From: Anastatus disparis | Taxonomy: Eukaryota; Arthropoda; Insecta; Hymenoptera; Eupelmidae | Reading direction: 5' to 3' | Assembly: GCA_017163975.1 (NCBI GenBank) | Contig: JAFFSR010000237.1 | Location: forward strand, 5,766,001-5,830,000 | DNA length: 64,000 bases | Shown here: positions 1 to 13,800 of the stretch, in pieces | How the letters are laid out: every line of letters begins with the position of its first letter | Position numbering within the stretch: the first letter of the stretch is position 1 | Position numbers and translations under genes: made by a program | Notes under the pieces: generated by a model | The model's database searches: none | Told to the model about the DNA's origin: nothing | The model's input: only the letters and a program-made list of their open reading frames with translations

Positions 1-3000
1 GTTTAACCGCAATGATTGCCTTATTGATCTATAAAGTGGATGAAAAGTGATGTTTGCTTTTTTTTCTTACATCTGTATTTAGGATCAAATGCTACTTTAT
101 TTTTGCTAAAGATTAAAACAATAAATTAGCAACTTTAAGACTACATTGGTTATTGATCTAATTTAAAAGTTTTAAATAAATTTTCTTATTTGATTGCTAT
201 ACGACTTCTTTATTTACTCCTGACTTTTGTCCTATTTCCAACTTCAATAAAGTAGCCACAGTTGAGTCAGGAACAATGGGCATAAAGTGCAGTTGAATAA
301 AAAAAATGTAATTTCTTTCATTTGTGTAATGCAGTAATTTAGACTTAACTAAAGAAATTTTCAAGCAAATGAAGAAATATATTATTTCTCATTTTTATTT
401 TAAAAATAATTAAAAAAAAAAATAATGGATATCTCGATACATAAGTATAAAAAAGGAAATTTATAAACGTCGATATAATGCAATATATAACATTGTATTA
501 TATTCAGTATAGCTTATCCTGTTATATACTTTATCTCTCGCTATCTTTATGCTTGCTTTTTTCTATGTATATATATATTCCTCTTTTTTCCTATAATCCA
601 AGCGAAGCGTTAGATCTCTAAATCAGAGGAGTTATAGCTAGGCGAATTTATGTATTAACGGCCATATTTCCTTTTTTTCTTTATACGCTTTGTATATACG
701 TATATATATTTCGATGGATTAATTCTGAAAAAGGGCCTATACGAATATTTCAATATAAGATGCCTTTTGTCTTTTTTCTCTTTTTTTTTTATTTTACTTA
801 GAGTTAATATAAGATGTAGCTGACGGTACGATAAATCAACTTTGGATATAGCTAAAAGTGCGTAGCATGAAGTTTTTTTTTATTCTTTTAACCTTAAGCT
901 TCTTTTCCTTGATATTTATGCCCTTTGATGGGCTTTGAGAGGCTTGGAGATGAAGATGAAGAAGAAGAGGAAGAAGAAGCCGACGAAAGATGACTGTCGG
1001 AAAAATAGGATAAGATAAACTTGTATGAAAACACGTCTTAACTTAATACTATGATTATATTTTCTGAGAGAATATTCCGTTTATAGAAGATTACCTTGTG
1101 TAGAAATACACTTGGTACTATTTAAGAACTTGTTGTAAAACAATTTTGCGGATTATTTAGTCCCTTTTTTGGAAAAGTGATTAAGTATTACATTTTTTTA
1201 GGGAGTTGATGTGTTTGTTTTTGTGATTGTAATGCTGCAAATAGAAGTTCAAAATGTATTTTTGTTAACAAAGCTCATGTAATGTTTTACAATAGTGTTT
1301 TTGTCAATCAGTAGAAAACTAGAATTCGAACATGCACAATGGATTACAAATCTATTACCTAGTAAATTGAAACATTGCAAAATACATTTTAGAAAAAAAA
1401 AGTTGAAAAAATTTTGACTAAATTGGTTTCCATTTTTTATTATTTTTTGTAACCAAAATTGGAAGTAGTCGAAGCAATTTCAATTACAAATTTTATATGA
1501 AATTCTATTTTGAATATATAAAGTCGTTTTTTTGCGTTCGAGTAAAGGAAAAATTAAAAAAAACAAAAGAAAAAAAATTCTATATTACTTTTTCGAACTT
1601 TATTATTCAAAAGTTTTCTTCTGAATCGCTGACTTTGAGTTCAGAAACAAAATTTGAATATGGAAAAAGAGTAGATAAGAAAAAAATCGATTTTTGCATT
1701 TTTTATCAAACAGAATTTACAATTTTCATATTCAAATTTTATAAGTTTTCATTGCAATTCATAATCTGATTATTTTTTTTCTCAAATATTTCGATACTTC
1801 TATTCTTTTTATATTTTTTCATTTCATTAAATATATTATTAAATAAGTAGATTTCCGTTTTATTTGTTGCACCCAAATTGTTTTGTTTTATTACAATAAT
1901 TCTTGCGAAAAAATCACCCATCATTAGAATAGCTTCACTTAATCATAAAATTACGTTGGATACAAAATAACATTTTTTGTTTAAGTACTTATATTCTTAA
2001 GTTCTTTTGTAGTTTAAAAAAATTAACAACCTTGTAAATACACAAAACATCTTAAAACAACAGCATTTACTAATGGTAATAAATTTAATTTATTGATTAA
2101 CAAAATTGAACTCCAAATTGCATTGCAACTATTGCATCATAGACAGAATTGAATCGTACATTGTATCATAAAAAGGTATATGTCAAACGGCATCGTTTTA
2201 ACAGCAGTAAAATAAAAGAGTCGTCAATACTATATAGAAAAACTTTTATTAACGAGTTTCTAGGAGACCCCTTTAGTAGAAAAAGTATATTGGTAGAAAC
2301 TCAAACGATATCAAAGTTGAGTGTATCACAATTTAATGGGTTCTTTCTCTTTAAATTCTCCTGGAGTTCTGTGTTAGTGAGGTGACCTTTTTTCTAAAAT
2401 ATATTTTGTAGGTACGTATATTTGTATTGTTTAAAAGAAAGAGAGATTAAACTTTTTTATATGTGTGAAGAGAACATTGATCGAATGGATTTGATAAGCT
2501 ATGCAATAAAGTTTAATGATGATTATTAACTTTTGGTACACATTACTTTGTTTTTTTCCTGTGCTTTTTTTGAAAGGGTTACTGTATTTAAGGTATTAAG
2601 CGAAAATTGGAAAGGTTATTTTCAGTCTTTTTTATGTAATGATTAAAGTCATTTTCTACGATACTTAGCAATCGAGTATTTCACAGATTCGATCAAAAAG
2701 CATTTTTTGTAGTTTGTAACGGTAAACATTTAATCTATTAAATATATATTAAACAAATATAAAAATGGAAACAAAAAAAATCTCTTTCTTATCAAAATCG
2801 ATTTCCACCATTTGAAAATGACTTTTCTTTTGAAAGCAAATTGATTTTTGCATTTAATATATATTTGTGCAAAGATCTTTACTTGTAGATAATAAAATTA
2901 TCAATATCCATCTTGAAAGATTCATAGAAAACATTACATAATTTTTAACGCTCGCTCTATATTTAAAAAAAATTTATATCATTAAATTTACTTTTATGAC

Positions 3001-3759
3001 AAATTTTTTTTTAATTTAATTTAATTTAAAATAAATGACATATGTTGGTGAAAATAAGAATGTGTGACTCAATATAAAAATTTGTTATTATACAAACCAA
3101 CAATTATTTGAATTTCATTAACAAAATAAATAAAATTTTATTTTTGAGTAAGTTACTACTGACTGAAATATAATATTTAAAATAGGAATGTAGAAAATTG
3201 ACATTTAATTTCGGAATCATCAAATATTATCGAACTGTTTTAAACAAGCATGAAATAAATACAACTAATTTTGATTAATAGAGTCACAGCCATATGATCA
3301 TTTATCAAATAATGTAATTTATATTAATGTATTTACATTAGCATAGGCGAAATGGATAAAAGTAACGACAAATTATTAATAACATCAACTGGCATCATAC
3401 GCCGAGTAAATTTATTATACAGATCCAAAATGAAATTTAATCTTCAAATAAATTTAATTATTTCATTATTTTTATTGCTATAATGGAGCATCAGATGTTA
3501 TTAGTACTAAATTAACTAAACAAAATTACCATTGACTAAACAAAATCAAAATAAACTAAAATCGATATTAATTACATTTATATTAATGTATGTTTACTTA
3601 CCTTAACCACTATTGATTGTTAATCATAACATCAATAGCTGAATAATGAAACATAGCACGTGTATTAATAAATAATGAAACAAATGTAATTCCAAGCATC
3701 GAATATTTATTGAAAATTGGATACGCTATATACAAACGGTATTAAATACATTTGGTTGA

Positions 3760-3786
3760 GGGAGAGGGGGATAGGGGGGGAGGGGG
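3760..3786 (+). other. G-quadruplex-forming motif
   Basis: Four G runs of 3, 5, 7 and 5 are separated by AGA, ATA and A (3760-3762, 3766-3770, 3774-3780, 3782-3786). This satisfies the standard G3+N1-7 rule. It is an isolated G-rich island in strongly AT-rich DNA. The G strand is plus, antisense to Ddr. Confidence 0.8.
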
Positions 3787-4061
3787 TCTTTTAGAACATT
3801 TATACACAGTATCCAAGTATTTGAAGGAAATTTATTTGGGGTGTATAGTACTCAATAAGCTGTCGATAACATTAGATAACTAGAATCTATGATTAACTAA
3901 CACAATACAATGCTCTGTCATTATTTACAACACACCATCCCCACCACACACTTTCGCCGGATATTTGCCAATGTAGATTGCTCGTACTCTCGCTTTTATA
4001 TGCATATATATATATTGACATTCATTATATATTCATAGTCTTTGTATGTATGAAGATACGC

Positions 4062-4067
<6 letters not shown>

Positions 4068-4135
<68 letters not shown>
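4068..4135. repeat. (AT)n microsatellite, about 34 uninterrupted units
   Basis: This is a pure AT dinucleotide tract of 68 bases, flanked on the left by a short CACGCGCAT segment. It is the longest pure microsatellite in the window. It can extrude as a cruciform and is probably length-polymorphic. Confidence 0.95.
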
Positions 4136-4138
<3 letters not shown>

Positions 4139-4180
4139 AATGTCTGTAAAGTTTTAGCCTGAGTATATAACCTGCATTAC

Positions 4181-4246
4181 CTGCATTCGGAGGCAAGCCA
4201 GTATCGTGTACACGGATGCCAACTAAAAGGGAAGTGAGTTCCGCCT
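4181..4246 (-). other. Possible orphan coding exon with a cadherin-like reading frame (weak)
   Basis: On the minus strand a 66-nt segment lies between an AG (CTCACGTTAG) and a GT (AATGCAG then GTAATG). It is symmetrical in phase 1 and reads [20 protein letters not shown]. The pattern L-x-V/I-x-V-x-D-x-G-x-P-P resembles the end of a cadherin repeat. The segment is clearly richer in GC than its surroundings. However, no neighbouring exons are visible within several kilobases on either side, and 22 codons are too few for a reliable family call. Confidence 0.2.
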
Positions 4247-7200
4247 CTAACGTGAGTATATATCCATTTGCTGGTAATATCACTTTTGCACACGCGCCTC
4301 GTGTTTTGGTGAAAATTTTGTTTGTTTTCAACTTCTGTTATATTTTATTGAGAAATTCTTTTATTCAGACTGATATAAACGGATGCGAACATGAAACGTA
4401 TTTTAATGTATGTGATTTATTTGTCATTATAATATTGTTTTTAAAATTTTTGAATTAAATAATTTTTTTTCATTTCCTTTTTTTCAAAATTATAAAAATG
4501 ATGAATCAAATTACTTTTTTTTTTAATATTAAATCTTTAATTTCAAATCATACTAAAACTATTTTATATTTGATAATAGAATTTTTAAAGGATATCGAAT
4601 TTTAACAATTTTTTAAATTTAATGGATGTTTCGAAATGTCGAGTAGTACAAACCCAACACGGTCGGACATAAAAATATATGACATTTCTATCGATGTTTA
4701 GTGTGTTAAATTGCAAGTATTTTATTTAGGTATAGAATGTAACTGGAAAAGCTTAACGTGTCGTAAAGCAATATTATAGATTTTACAGTGAGATATTTGT
4801 TTTTATCACGAAATGTCTCGTTTACTATTTAAACAATATAAAATTGTTTTTTATCTTGCAAATCTATTACCAGCAAACGGATAAACGATGAACTAAAAAA
4901 ATAACATTCAACATCATATAAGCGTACGATATAAAATTTTTTGAAATTGAAAAAAGTAATATTCAAAACTAACAAAAGTGATAACACAAATCTACTGATT
5001 TTGGCGGAATTCCATTGCTCGAACTTACTTATAACTTGGTGAACTTTTTTTTACAAAAAACGAATTTCTTTTCTTATCCTTTTATTTCCTAATTCTTGGC
5101 TACAATTTCCAAAAATGCGTTCTCGTAAATGAACTCATCCGTAAGTGAAACTCGCTCACGACTCTCAGGAATCGAAATTTCACGCTTCTTTGTTTCGCAG
5201 TACGACTCTTTTCTTTATCTATATATATGTATATGTATTCGGTATACGAAAAAACAATTCAGACTTAGCTTTTCTTTTTTTTTGGATTACAATCTTTCCT
5301 TTACTGCTGTCGTTAGTATATATATATATTTTATTTTTCCTTTATGTAACATTATTTTTCTTTTCTTAAATTCTCTTAACTTTGCAATTCTTTTCTTAGG
5401 GTTACTTACGTGTAAGCACTTTCAACTTTATAACATAGATATACGATTAATTGTTTATTTTCCTTTTATTTTTTTTTTTTGTAACAAATTGTACAAAGTA
5501 ATTTTTTTATTTTTAATTTATATTGTTATTTCTTATTTTCTATACGCCATTGACTTACTATTTTTAGTTGATGAGATGAATAATTTATGTTAATGTGATC
5601 GCTTTGTTAATATAACATAATGAAATCATTGCTAAATTTATTATGAAATTCCATAATTTTATAAACAATATCCTGTATTTTATGCATATAAAGTTTGGTG
5701 ATAGTATGATCATCATAAAATTTTGTTGGATGCTTATATTCTGAATAAAAATATAAAACTGTTTATATTTTAATAAAACTAAAAAAATGATTAATAACAT
5801 CCATATTGACATGTCTATTTTTTTTATGACAGTTGCGAAAGTGAAAAGAGTATTTCTCACTATTTCATGTTGGGTAAAAAAAGAGAGAGAGAGAAAGAAA
5901 AACGAAATAAAATAAAAATTGAAATATCTTGTTACAACAATATATATGTATACCGTTGATAAATGGCACAAGGTAAAAGCGTACATAGCATGAACCTTTG
6001 TATCCATGGGTGCAATCTCAAGCTGAAAATAAAATATTTTTGTGTTTTTTTTTTTATTTTTTATTTACAAAAGCTCAGTTAGTTTTCATGTTTTTCGTAT
6101 CGTCCGCTGACGTAAATATTCGAACTTTACAAACTTTTTTTTTCATATACGCATTTTCAATGTTTGTTAAGATTTTTAACACACGTAAAACGTAAAGTGT
6201 AAATAAATAATTTTACGTTTATGTTTTACAATAAAAAAAGAAAGATGAATTTATCGAAAATAAGCTTACATGTAACCGATATCAGTCTTGGAATTAAAGA
6301 TCTATAAATTTTTTTACTTCCAAGTAAAGACACATTGCTTGGATACATTAAAGTAATTAATAAACGCATTACAATATTTTTTCGGGTGAAAAATTGAAAA
6401 TATTAAATTATAAATAAATATCGACTAATTGCAAGTAAATGGCTCAAGGCTTTTTTGTTTGTCTATAAATATTCCAATACGATTATGCTAAACGATTTTC
6501 AATATGGATACAATATTTTTGTTCGTCTTATACGTTCAGCAATTTATTATATGATAATTTTTTTAATTTTTTCATATTTATTATATTTAACAATTATCTT
6601 ACATTTAATTCTCTAATTCATTCGCTTATCACAGGATAAATTATATCGTTACCTTAAAATTAGTGAAGTGTGTAACAAAATATAGCGGAAAATTATCATA
6701 TTTAAATTAAAGTGTATAAAATATTAAGATTTTTTTGTGAAAATTTCTAATTAACTGTAATTTTATGGATTAGATATCCTATGTTGTGATGAAGAGTTTT
6801 GAATAATTTGTTTTTTCTTTTGTTTTTTAAATAAAATGAAATATATTACATCATGATTAAGAAAAATCCAATATTTTTATAAAAATCATTTAATCGAAAT
6901 GTGTTTTGCTTTGTGCGCATAGTAGATATGAAGAATATATAATGTTTTTATGCAATAGTTCGTATATTGATTTCATACGTTAATTAAAAATAAAAATTTT
7001 TCATAAAATAATAATCTAAAATTGCATTCTAAATTATCAATATAAATTAAATAATCATATTTACAAAATCATTAAATATTTTCTTCATACGTTTAACAAA
7101 GAAATATTGAAATTCATTTATAGTTATTAAAAAAAAAAGAAATTTCATATTTCAATCCATTCTTACCTATTAAATTTTATGTTCTCGAGTTCAACATTCT

Positions 7201-10000
7201 TTTACATATTACATTATATTTATATACTGCAACCTCTATGGTATTGTCAAACACTCATGCGTCTTAATCGAGCGCATATTATAAGCTTATACATTTATAC
7301 ATGCGTGAATTTCATTTTAATCCGCAACATGTTAATTTTCACATTATTTTTATCAAGTTTTTTTTTCTTATGTTAGAAGGGAATGTAAAACTTATGATTT
7401 AATTTTTAAGATTATTCTTAATTGTTCTTTTTTTTTAGTATTTTATATAAATGTGAAAATTGTACAATTTTAAAATACAAGATAATTTTTTGGACATAAT
7501 TAAGATTTAAGGAGACTCACAAGATAGAAGTGTTAATAAAACGATTTTTATCGTACTCGATCTAGCTTTATATTTAGGAATAAAAATGACTTGGCTATAA
7601 TTTTTACTTCAAGTGACATTATAAAATAGTTATATAGTGGCATTGTAATTATAGCAAAGTACTAGTGTAGCATTCTTCGTAAGGTTCCGTGTTCATTTTT
7701 GTTTTTACAAAGTCACCTTGACACACAAAATTTCAAGCAAATCATCTTTACTTCTAAAATCTAGAGCACTAAAGTAAATTTAATTAAAATCGTTTCATTC
7801 TCTTACCTTGTAAATTATTTTCAAAAGAAAAAGGAGTAAAATTTTTCAAAAGTTTCTTCAAAATAAAATAAATTTCTTGTATAATGGCAGTGTATGTGTG
7901 ATAAAGGTTTGGAAGCTTCGTATATAAAATATATAAGGTAGATTAAGTGTTTCGTTAATTATGACTTTAATGACAAAGTGGTATATATTTTTACATCCCC
8001 TTAACTCCTCTTCATTTCGAAAATCGCTAATAACATCTATAAATTTTAATTTCTTTACATTCCATGTCAAATTCATGTGCGTAGAGTGAAATAATGTTAA
8101 GACGTAATTACAATATCGATTCCCTCTTTCTTTTTTTTTCTTTTTTAATATATTTTGGTCTCACAGAACGATAAGATCGCTTTACATATCGTACGTATAT
8201 ATTTACGTTTATCTTTTTTTTTGTGTTAATTACTTTTTTTATTCATTATCATCGTGCATCTTTTCTATCCCTATATACCCTCGAGTCAATTTTAATTAAC
8301 AATTTCTATTTGTATCTCAACATGTTTCTTATAGAGTTTTATTATTTAAGTTATTCAACAGAAGGAAAGCCAACAATTCAATATAATTATGTTTCATAAG
8401 ATAAGAAAACATCGGATAGAATTTTACTTTGTTAACTATTTTATTTATCATAATATTTTTTTTTAATTATTAACACTTGAAAAAAAATTATTATAGTAAA
8501 GCACAAAATAATGATTTTTTTACAAGATTATAATACAAATAATAAAATCAAATTTGGCAATTATAAATGTAACAGAAATATCAACAATTATTTTAGTAAG
8601 TTTAGATAAACGATTTATAAATTCATTATTCCAATTTTATTTAGATAATGAGTCGATAATATAACTCAATGTAATATTTGGAAATTGAAAAAAAAAATTT
8701 ATTTTAAGAAATAGAGTTTGTTTTTCAACCAAAATTTACCATTTTTTATCATCGATTTATTATTTTTCAGTGTTTGATCTGTAAACAAAATAGAATTTTA
8801 GTTTACAGAAATAGAAATCAATATAGATTCAATCAAAATTCCAAAATCAATCAATTTCCAAGATGAATTTAATAAAAAAAAAAGAGAGAGAGAGAGAGTA
8901 CCTGTTCATCACAGAGAAACATAGCTACGAGCTAAATTCAACATACATTTAATTAATCAATGAGAACCAGAGTTTTCCATCATCCGTCCGATGCTATGAT
9001 TATTCAATTAATATCAGATAAAACGAGAGAAGCGCATATACCCGTTAATTTCTCTTATTATCTTATTAAACATTCATAAAACGACGTTATTCAGTGCTTA
9101 ACTTTTCGATGGTACACACTTTTCCGTTAATGGAAAAAAAAAATTACGAGCTGACAACGTGTGAAATAGACACTGAAACACGGTTAAAGAGAAAAAAAAG
9201 AATCGGTGAGAAGATCGAAATGATAGGGGAATGGGAGAGAGAGTGAGAGATACAGAGATGAATAAATCATCCACTTGCATTCATCACATTGACCGAAAAC
9301 GATAATCGAACCACGTGGAATTGGAAGCTTTCCAAAAATAATCGATCGATTTTCAAGTTGAACGCAACAATAAAAAAAAAGAGAGCTAGAAATTAAAATG
9401 ATGGAAAAAAAAGAGAAATGTAATGGAAAATGTTTGTAATATGGTAAAATATTCGCATTAGTTTACATGGATCGAAAAATAAAGTTATACCCTTCGATGA
9501 AAATGACAATATTTCATAAATGTGAAAAAATGTTTTGGCAAGTTTATTAAATTTTCATTTAGATCAAAAAAAGCTAGCTTTTTTTTAATTTTGATACTCT
9601 AAAAGTGCCATAGCAATTAGATTATTTTTAATTCCTTCCAATTGAGGGAACATTTTTGACTATAATACCGATAGCAGACGATAATAGAAAATTTATTTCT
9701 AAAAAACTATAAAATATTAATTCCAGTAAATGCATTTGCTTTATTTTTTAAATTTCATTTCAGAAATAAATAATACAACAAAACCCAATCATAAAAAAAT
9801 ATAATTTCGAAATTTAATCTATGTGGTATTAAAATAGTAAAATTATTAGGTAAATAAATTAAATATAAACTTAAATTCTATTCTTTTAGTCACAGCTGTA
9901 AGGTATAATTAAACTAATCACAATAATTATAAAATACCAATTAAAAAGTTAGGAAAACTCTATTGTATCTAAATTAAAACAAACAAAATAAAAGAAAAAA
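4247..10000. other. AT-rich intergenic DNA, no gene seen
   Basis: It contains poly-T and poly-A runs, short TA tracts and GA repeats (for example 8883-8900). The longest conceptual ORF (5129-5593, plus strand, 154 codons) is Phe/Tyr/Ile-rich, translates T-rich microsatellite-like sequence and shows no domain, so I do not call it a gene. Confidence 0.6.
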
Positions 10001-10211
10001 AGAAAAAAGTGAAATCAATAACGTTTCAAAGGTACCAAATCAACGTCACCAAAAGCCTCTCCACCTCCTCTTCCTTCTCTCTAAAATACTCTCATTCCAA
10101 TTTTCAAATTACGGAAGTTCGCCTCGCAAGCCGTGAAATTCATCGCAAACGAGCAAAAGAGAGAAAGATTCAGTCAGTAAACGAACAGTGAAAAGTAAAG
10201 GGGAGGGGGGC

Positions 10212-10242
<31 letters not shown>

Positions 10243-10800
10243 GGCAAGGGTGCATAGACGGGTAAGAGAAAGGTAAAATGTAGTAGTAGTAGTAAACGAT
10301 TCACGCAGCAAAGTCATAAACGCAACTACTGCTCTTGAAAGAGACGCATACGTTTTACCTTTCTCTCTTTCTGTCTTTCTTTCACGTGTAAACGAATCGA
10401 ATCGAAAATTGTTATATGTACGGTGGAGGCATATGATATATATATAGGTAGTAAAAGCAAGCAAAAGGGCTCTCGCTTACTCGCGCAAGCTCGTGTGCGC
10501 TCCGCGCTTTGTATGAGTACGCGTGGGACGTTGAACGTTAATTATCGCCAGAATGAACGAACTATATAGGACGGGGGGAGGGCTTATATATGTATATATA
10601 TTGAAACGTAAGCGAGCACGCTTATACAATTGATTATATGAGTGAGCAAAAGCACAGCTGCGCTGCTTCTAACTACTCGCTTACGCTTGTTCATTCTTTT
10701 TCTCTTTTTTCTCGTTTTTTTTCGCTTTCTTCTTTATTTTTTTGCTTTTACTTTGGGAATTACGGGTATACGTTAGTCTAGCACGTGAAATATGATGGCA
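10001..10800. promoter_or_regulatory. GA-rich, CpG-rich stretch, possible regulatory or promoter region
   Basis: This segment stands out in base composition. It has a (GA)n tract at 10212-10243, a G-rich flank, a run of CpG-containing words at 10470-10560 (CTCGCGCAAGCTCGTGTGCG and CTCCGCGC), and an initiator-like TCAGT at about 10171-10178. GA repeats resemble GAGA-factor sites of insect promoters (inference). No coding exon follows that I can support, so the role is unproven. Confidence 0.3.
10212..10243. repeat. (GA)n microsatellite
   Basis: A nearly pure AG/GA dinucleotide tract with one AA interruption, preceded by GGGAGGGGGG. Confidence 0.9.
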
Positions 10801-13800
10801 AGGAAATTTTTCAAGGTCGTGGTTTTTCTGTTTTTCTTTATTTTTTATTTTTGTTTTTTAGTGAAATGAGTGCGAAATGAGCGTGGAGAAGAATGATGGT
10901 GTAATTTTTAGTAATTTATAGGCAAATGTTTAAAACACTTTTTCTGCATAATTAATTATTCATGGTTGTTTCAAAACTTTTTTTTTTGCATTTAGTACTT
11001 TTATACTGTTAAGACAATTTTGTCATTTTTTATGATAGCATATGTTGATATAAAGTTAATTTACATTTTTATCTTTAATAAAATAAAATTTTGACTTTCT
11101 GAGATTTCTTATACTAATAAAAATGGTAAAAGTGCAGTCTATATATTGCAAAAGTTTTACATTTTTGATGAAATTATATGCATTTGATTATCAAAATATG
11201 AAAATTTGTGTAATTTCTTAAATTTGCTTATGATTTTTACGATTTTCGAAAGAATCGAATATGAAAAAGTTTGTTCACTATATTTTCGTATTTTATTTTA
11301 CATAATTCTTCATATGTTGAATTTTAAATATTCGTAAAATAAGAACTCTAGAACGTAATTATTAATTCAGTATAGAAAATAATTTTTTGAAATTATTTTT
11401 ATTAACGTAAGATTTCAAGCTTTCATAATAATTATTTAATGTATTAACACAAAATAAATATTTATAAAAATAATATATTCGTGCTTTTTTTCGGATTTGC
11501 ATCGTACGTCTTGTATTTTATCTCGACGTTTTGTGAATATTGCTTGTTCGCGATATATTGGCATAAAATATGAAAAACACGATGCAAGCTTAAAAAAACA
11601 TGAATATATTATTTCTATAAATTTTTTAGTTTATTATAAACAAAAAATAATCTTTAATGTATTATTATTATTATTATAAAACTCAATACGATTTTCTATG
11701 TTCGGAGAACTTATGATTTATTTTATTTATCAAATCCCAAAAATCTATATTTTTAATATTTTCCAGATAATGTTATAAAATCTTGAGAAAAAGAACGATA
11801 AAATTTACACTATTAATTAAGCATCGAACAATCATGAATAACATTAAATTTTCCTTCCTTGCTTAAAATATAAACTAAAACACCTTCATCCTAATCATTA
11901 AATCTCTGTCATGACACTTCTAAACAAAACCCAAGATCCCGCAATTAAAGCCCACGTACACAGTGCATTCCGGTTATACAATGTGTCGCGCATGTTGATG
12001 TGCATTTCTGTTAGAATGGTACAAAAGAGAAAGAGAGAGAGAGAAACAGAACGAAATAAAGAAAGAGAGAGAGAGAGAGGGACATGAAAGTAAAAGCTTT
12101 TAGAACTTGTTTTTCTCAGCATGATATCTCACGTGTACACGTTATTACGTCTTTTATGGCCTTACATTGTGTAGTAAAGCTTAGACATGCGCACACGCAA
12201 TTTGCTATACCTACTGCTATGCGTAATACGACAGTATCTTTTTTCTTTTCCTTTTTTTCTTTCTTGTCGTGCAATCTAAGCTCGTAAAGGTAAGATTTGC
12301 TTTTGTGTTTCTTTATTTTCTTGTTGTTGCTGGTTTTTTTTCACTTTTGTAAGTTGAATCTAACGCGTGCTCTTATTCTGTTATGTAGATTTGTACTTTT
12401 TATTTTGTGTACTTTGAATTTCATTTAATTGAAATATTTTGTTTATTTGAACTTATATTTTTCTAAGCGTTTAATGGAATACAATACGATTTTTTCTGTT
12501 TATTCAATTAAGTTGAAATAAAGCTTTTTTTGAAGGATGAAAATAAATATTCAAAATTTTTGTATGAAATAATGCAGTATTTTTCGAAAGAAATTTAACC
12601 ATTTTATTCAAATTCCCTTTTTTCCAATTTATATCAATTACAAAAAAATATATCGACTTCAAATTCAAAAACTACTTTAAAGAAATTATTCAGTTTCGAA
12701 AGTAGCTACATTTTTAGCCACTTTTGTCGCACAAATCGACTCTTTTTGAAACGAAGGTAAAAAAAAAATTTCACCCAAAAAAAAAGAGATTTCTTTCTTC
12801 AATTCTCCATTTTTCCTTCAACCTTTTCATTCCTGCGTCTCTTTTTTTTTTTTATTTTTCCCTTGGCATTTCTTTACTTCTTCCACATACGCGTGCTCCT
12901 TTTCTCTCGGCTCTTTCTTTCTCTTTCTATTCTTTCCGTATTGCACGTATGCATAGGTATAATGGGGCGCACGTGCGCTCAAATAAAGAGGAGGGCAATC
13001 CTTCCCTTCCCTCCCCCTGCTTCTTCTATTTTTTTTCTCTTTCTCCTCCTATAGTAGAACCTGCGTACGCGACAAGTGAAATTTATACTCGCTCAAGGAT
13101 TTCTTGGATTTCTCGTTGAATATATATGTATATAGGTATACAAGAGAGAAAGGAAGAAACAAAATTGGCGGCGTATCGTAGACGACTGACACAACGATAT
13201 GAATAAAAAGGAAAGAATGTAAAATTCGTAGCTATGCATCATACCGTCTGGTTTTGTCTTTTTATATTTTTGTTTTCTTTCATAAATACGTGCATCAAAA
13301 AAAAAGAGAGAGGAGAAGAAAAAAAATTGGAAAACGTCCATTTGTATGGATGGAAATTTAAAAAAAAAAAAAAATCTAAGCGTAGATTTTTGTAACACTA
13401 TGCCCGATCTAAAACATATATCGTAAACGTTTGACGTGTGACCTGACAGTATCAATTTTTATTCAGAATGAACGAGCCGTATAAGCGTAAGAGAAAGAAT
13501 CGAAAACTCTTTATACATGACGTGGTTGAGTGATTTATGTATTATGAGCTTTTTGCGTATATATATATATATATACGTATCTAGGTGTGCGTGTGTACAT
13601 TGTTGATGTGAAGGAGCTGTCGCAAGGCAAATAGTTGTGGTTTCTTCGCTCCTCGTGCTTTTGTCATCGCCTAACATATGTCTTCTGTGATTTGCCGTAT
13701 AGAAATTCTGATATGCCGAAATAATATTTTATCGCTATTTTACAATGAATAAGCGAAATGACTGAAATTTAGGATTTTATTTTTTTATTTATGTTAAATT

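Larger units (their letters stand above)
1..4180. other. AT-rich intergenic DNA, no gene seen
   Basis: Short ORFs here are AT-rich and repetitive and resemble nothing. Notable content: a GAA/GAG purine run at 949-980, which in one frame reads as an acidic peptide but has no gene context; a small hairpin at about 2260-2310 (arms GAGTTTCTA and TAGAAACTC); and the G-run at 3760-3786. Otherwise it is homopolymer-rich low-complexity sequence. Confidence 0.6.

Noticed and set aside
928..993. Small plus-strand ORF with a run of acidic residues
   Set aside because: It is a GAA/GAG purine repeat of 22 codons with stops just upstream and no splice or gene context.
5129..5593. Longest conceptual ORF of the window (154 codons, plus strand)
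   Set aside because: Composition is dominated by Phe, Tyr, Ile and Leu from T-rich sequence; there is no domain, no splice context and no codon bias different from background.
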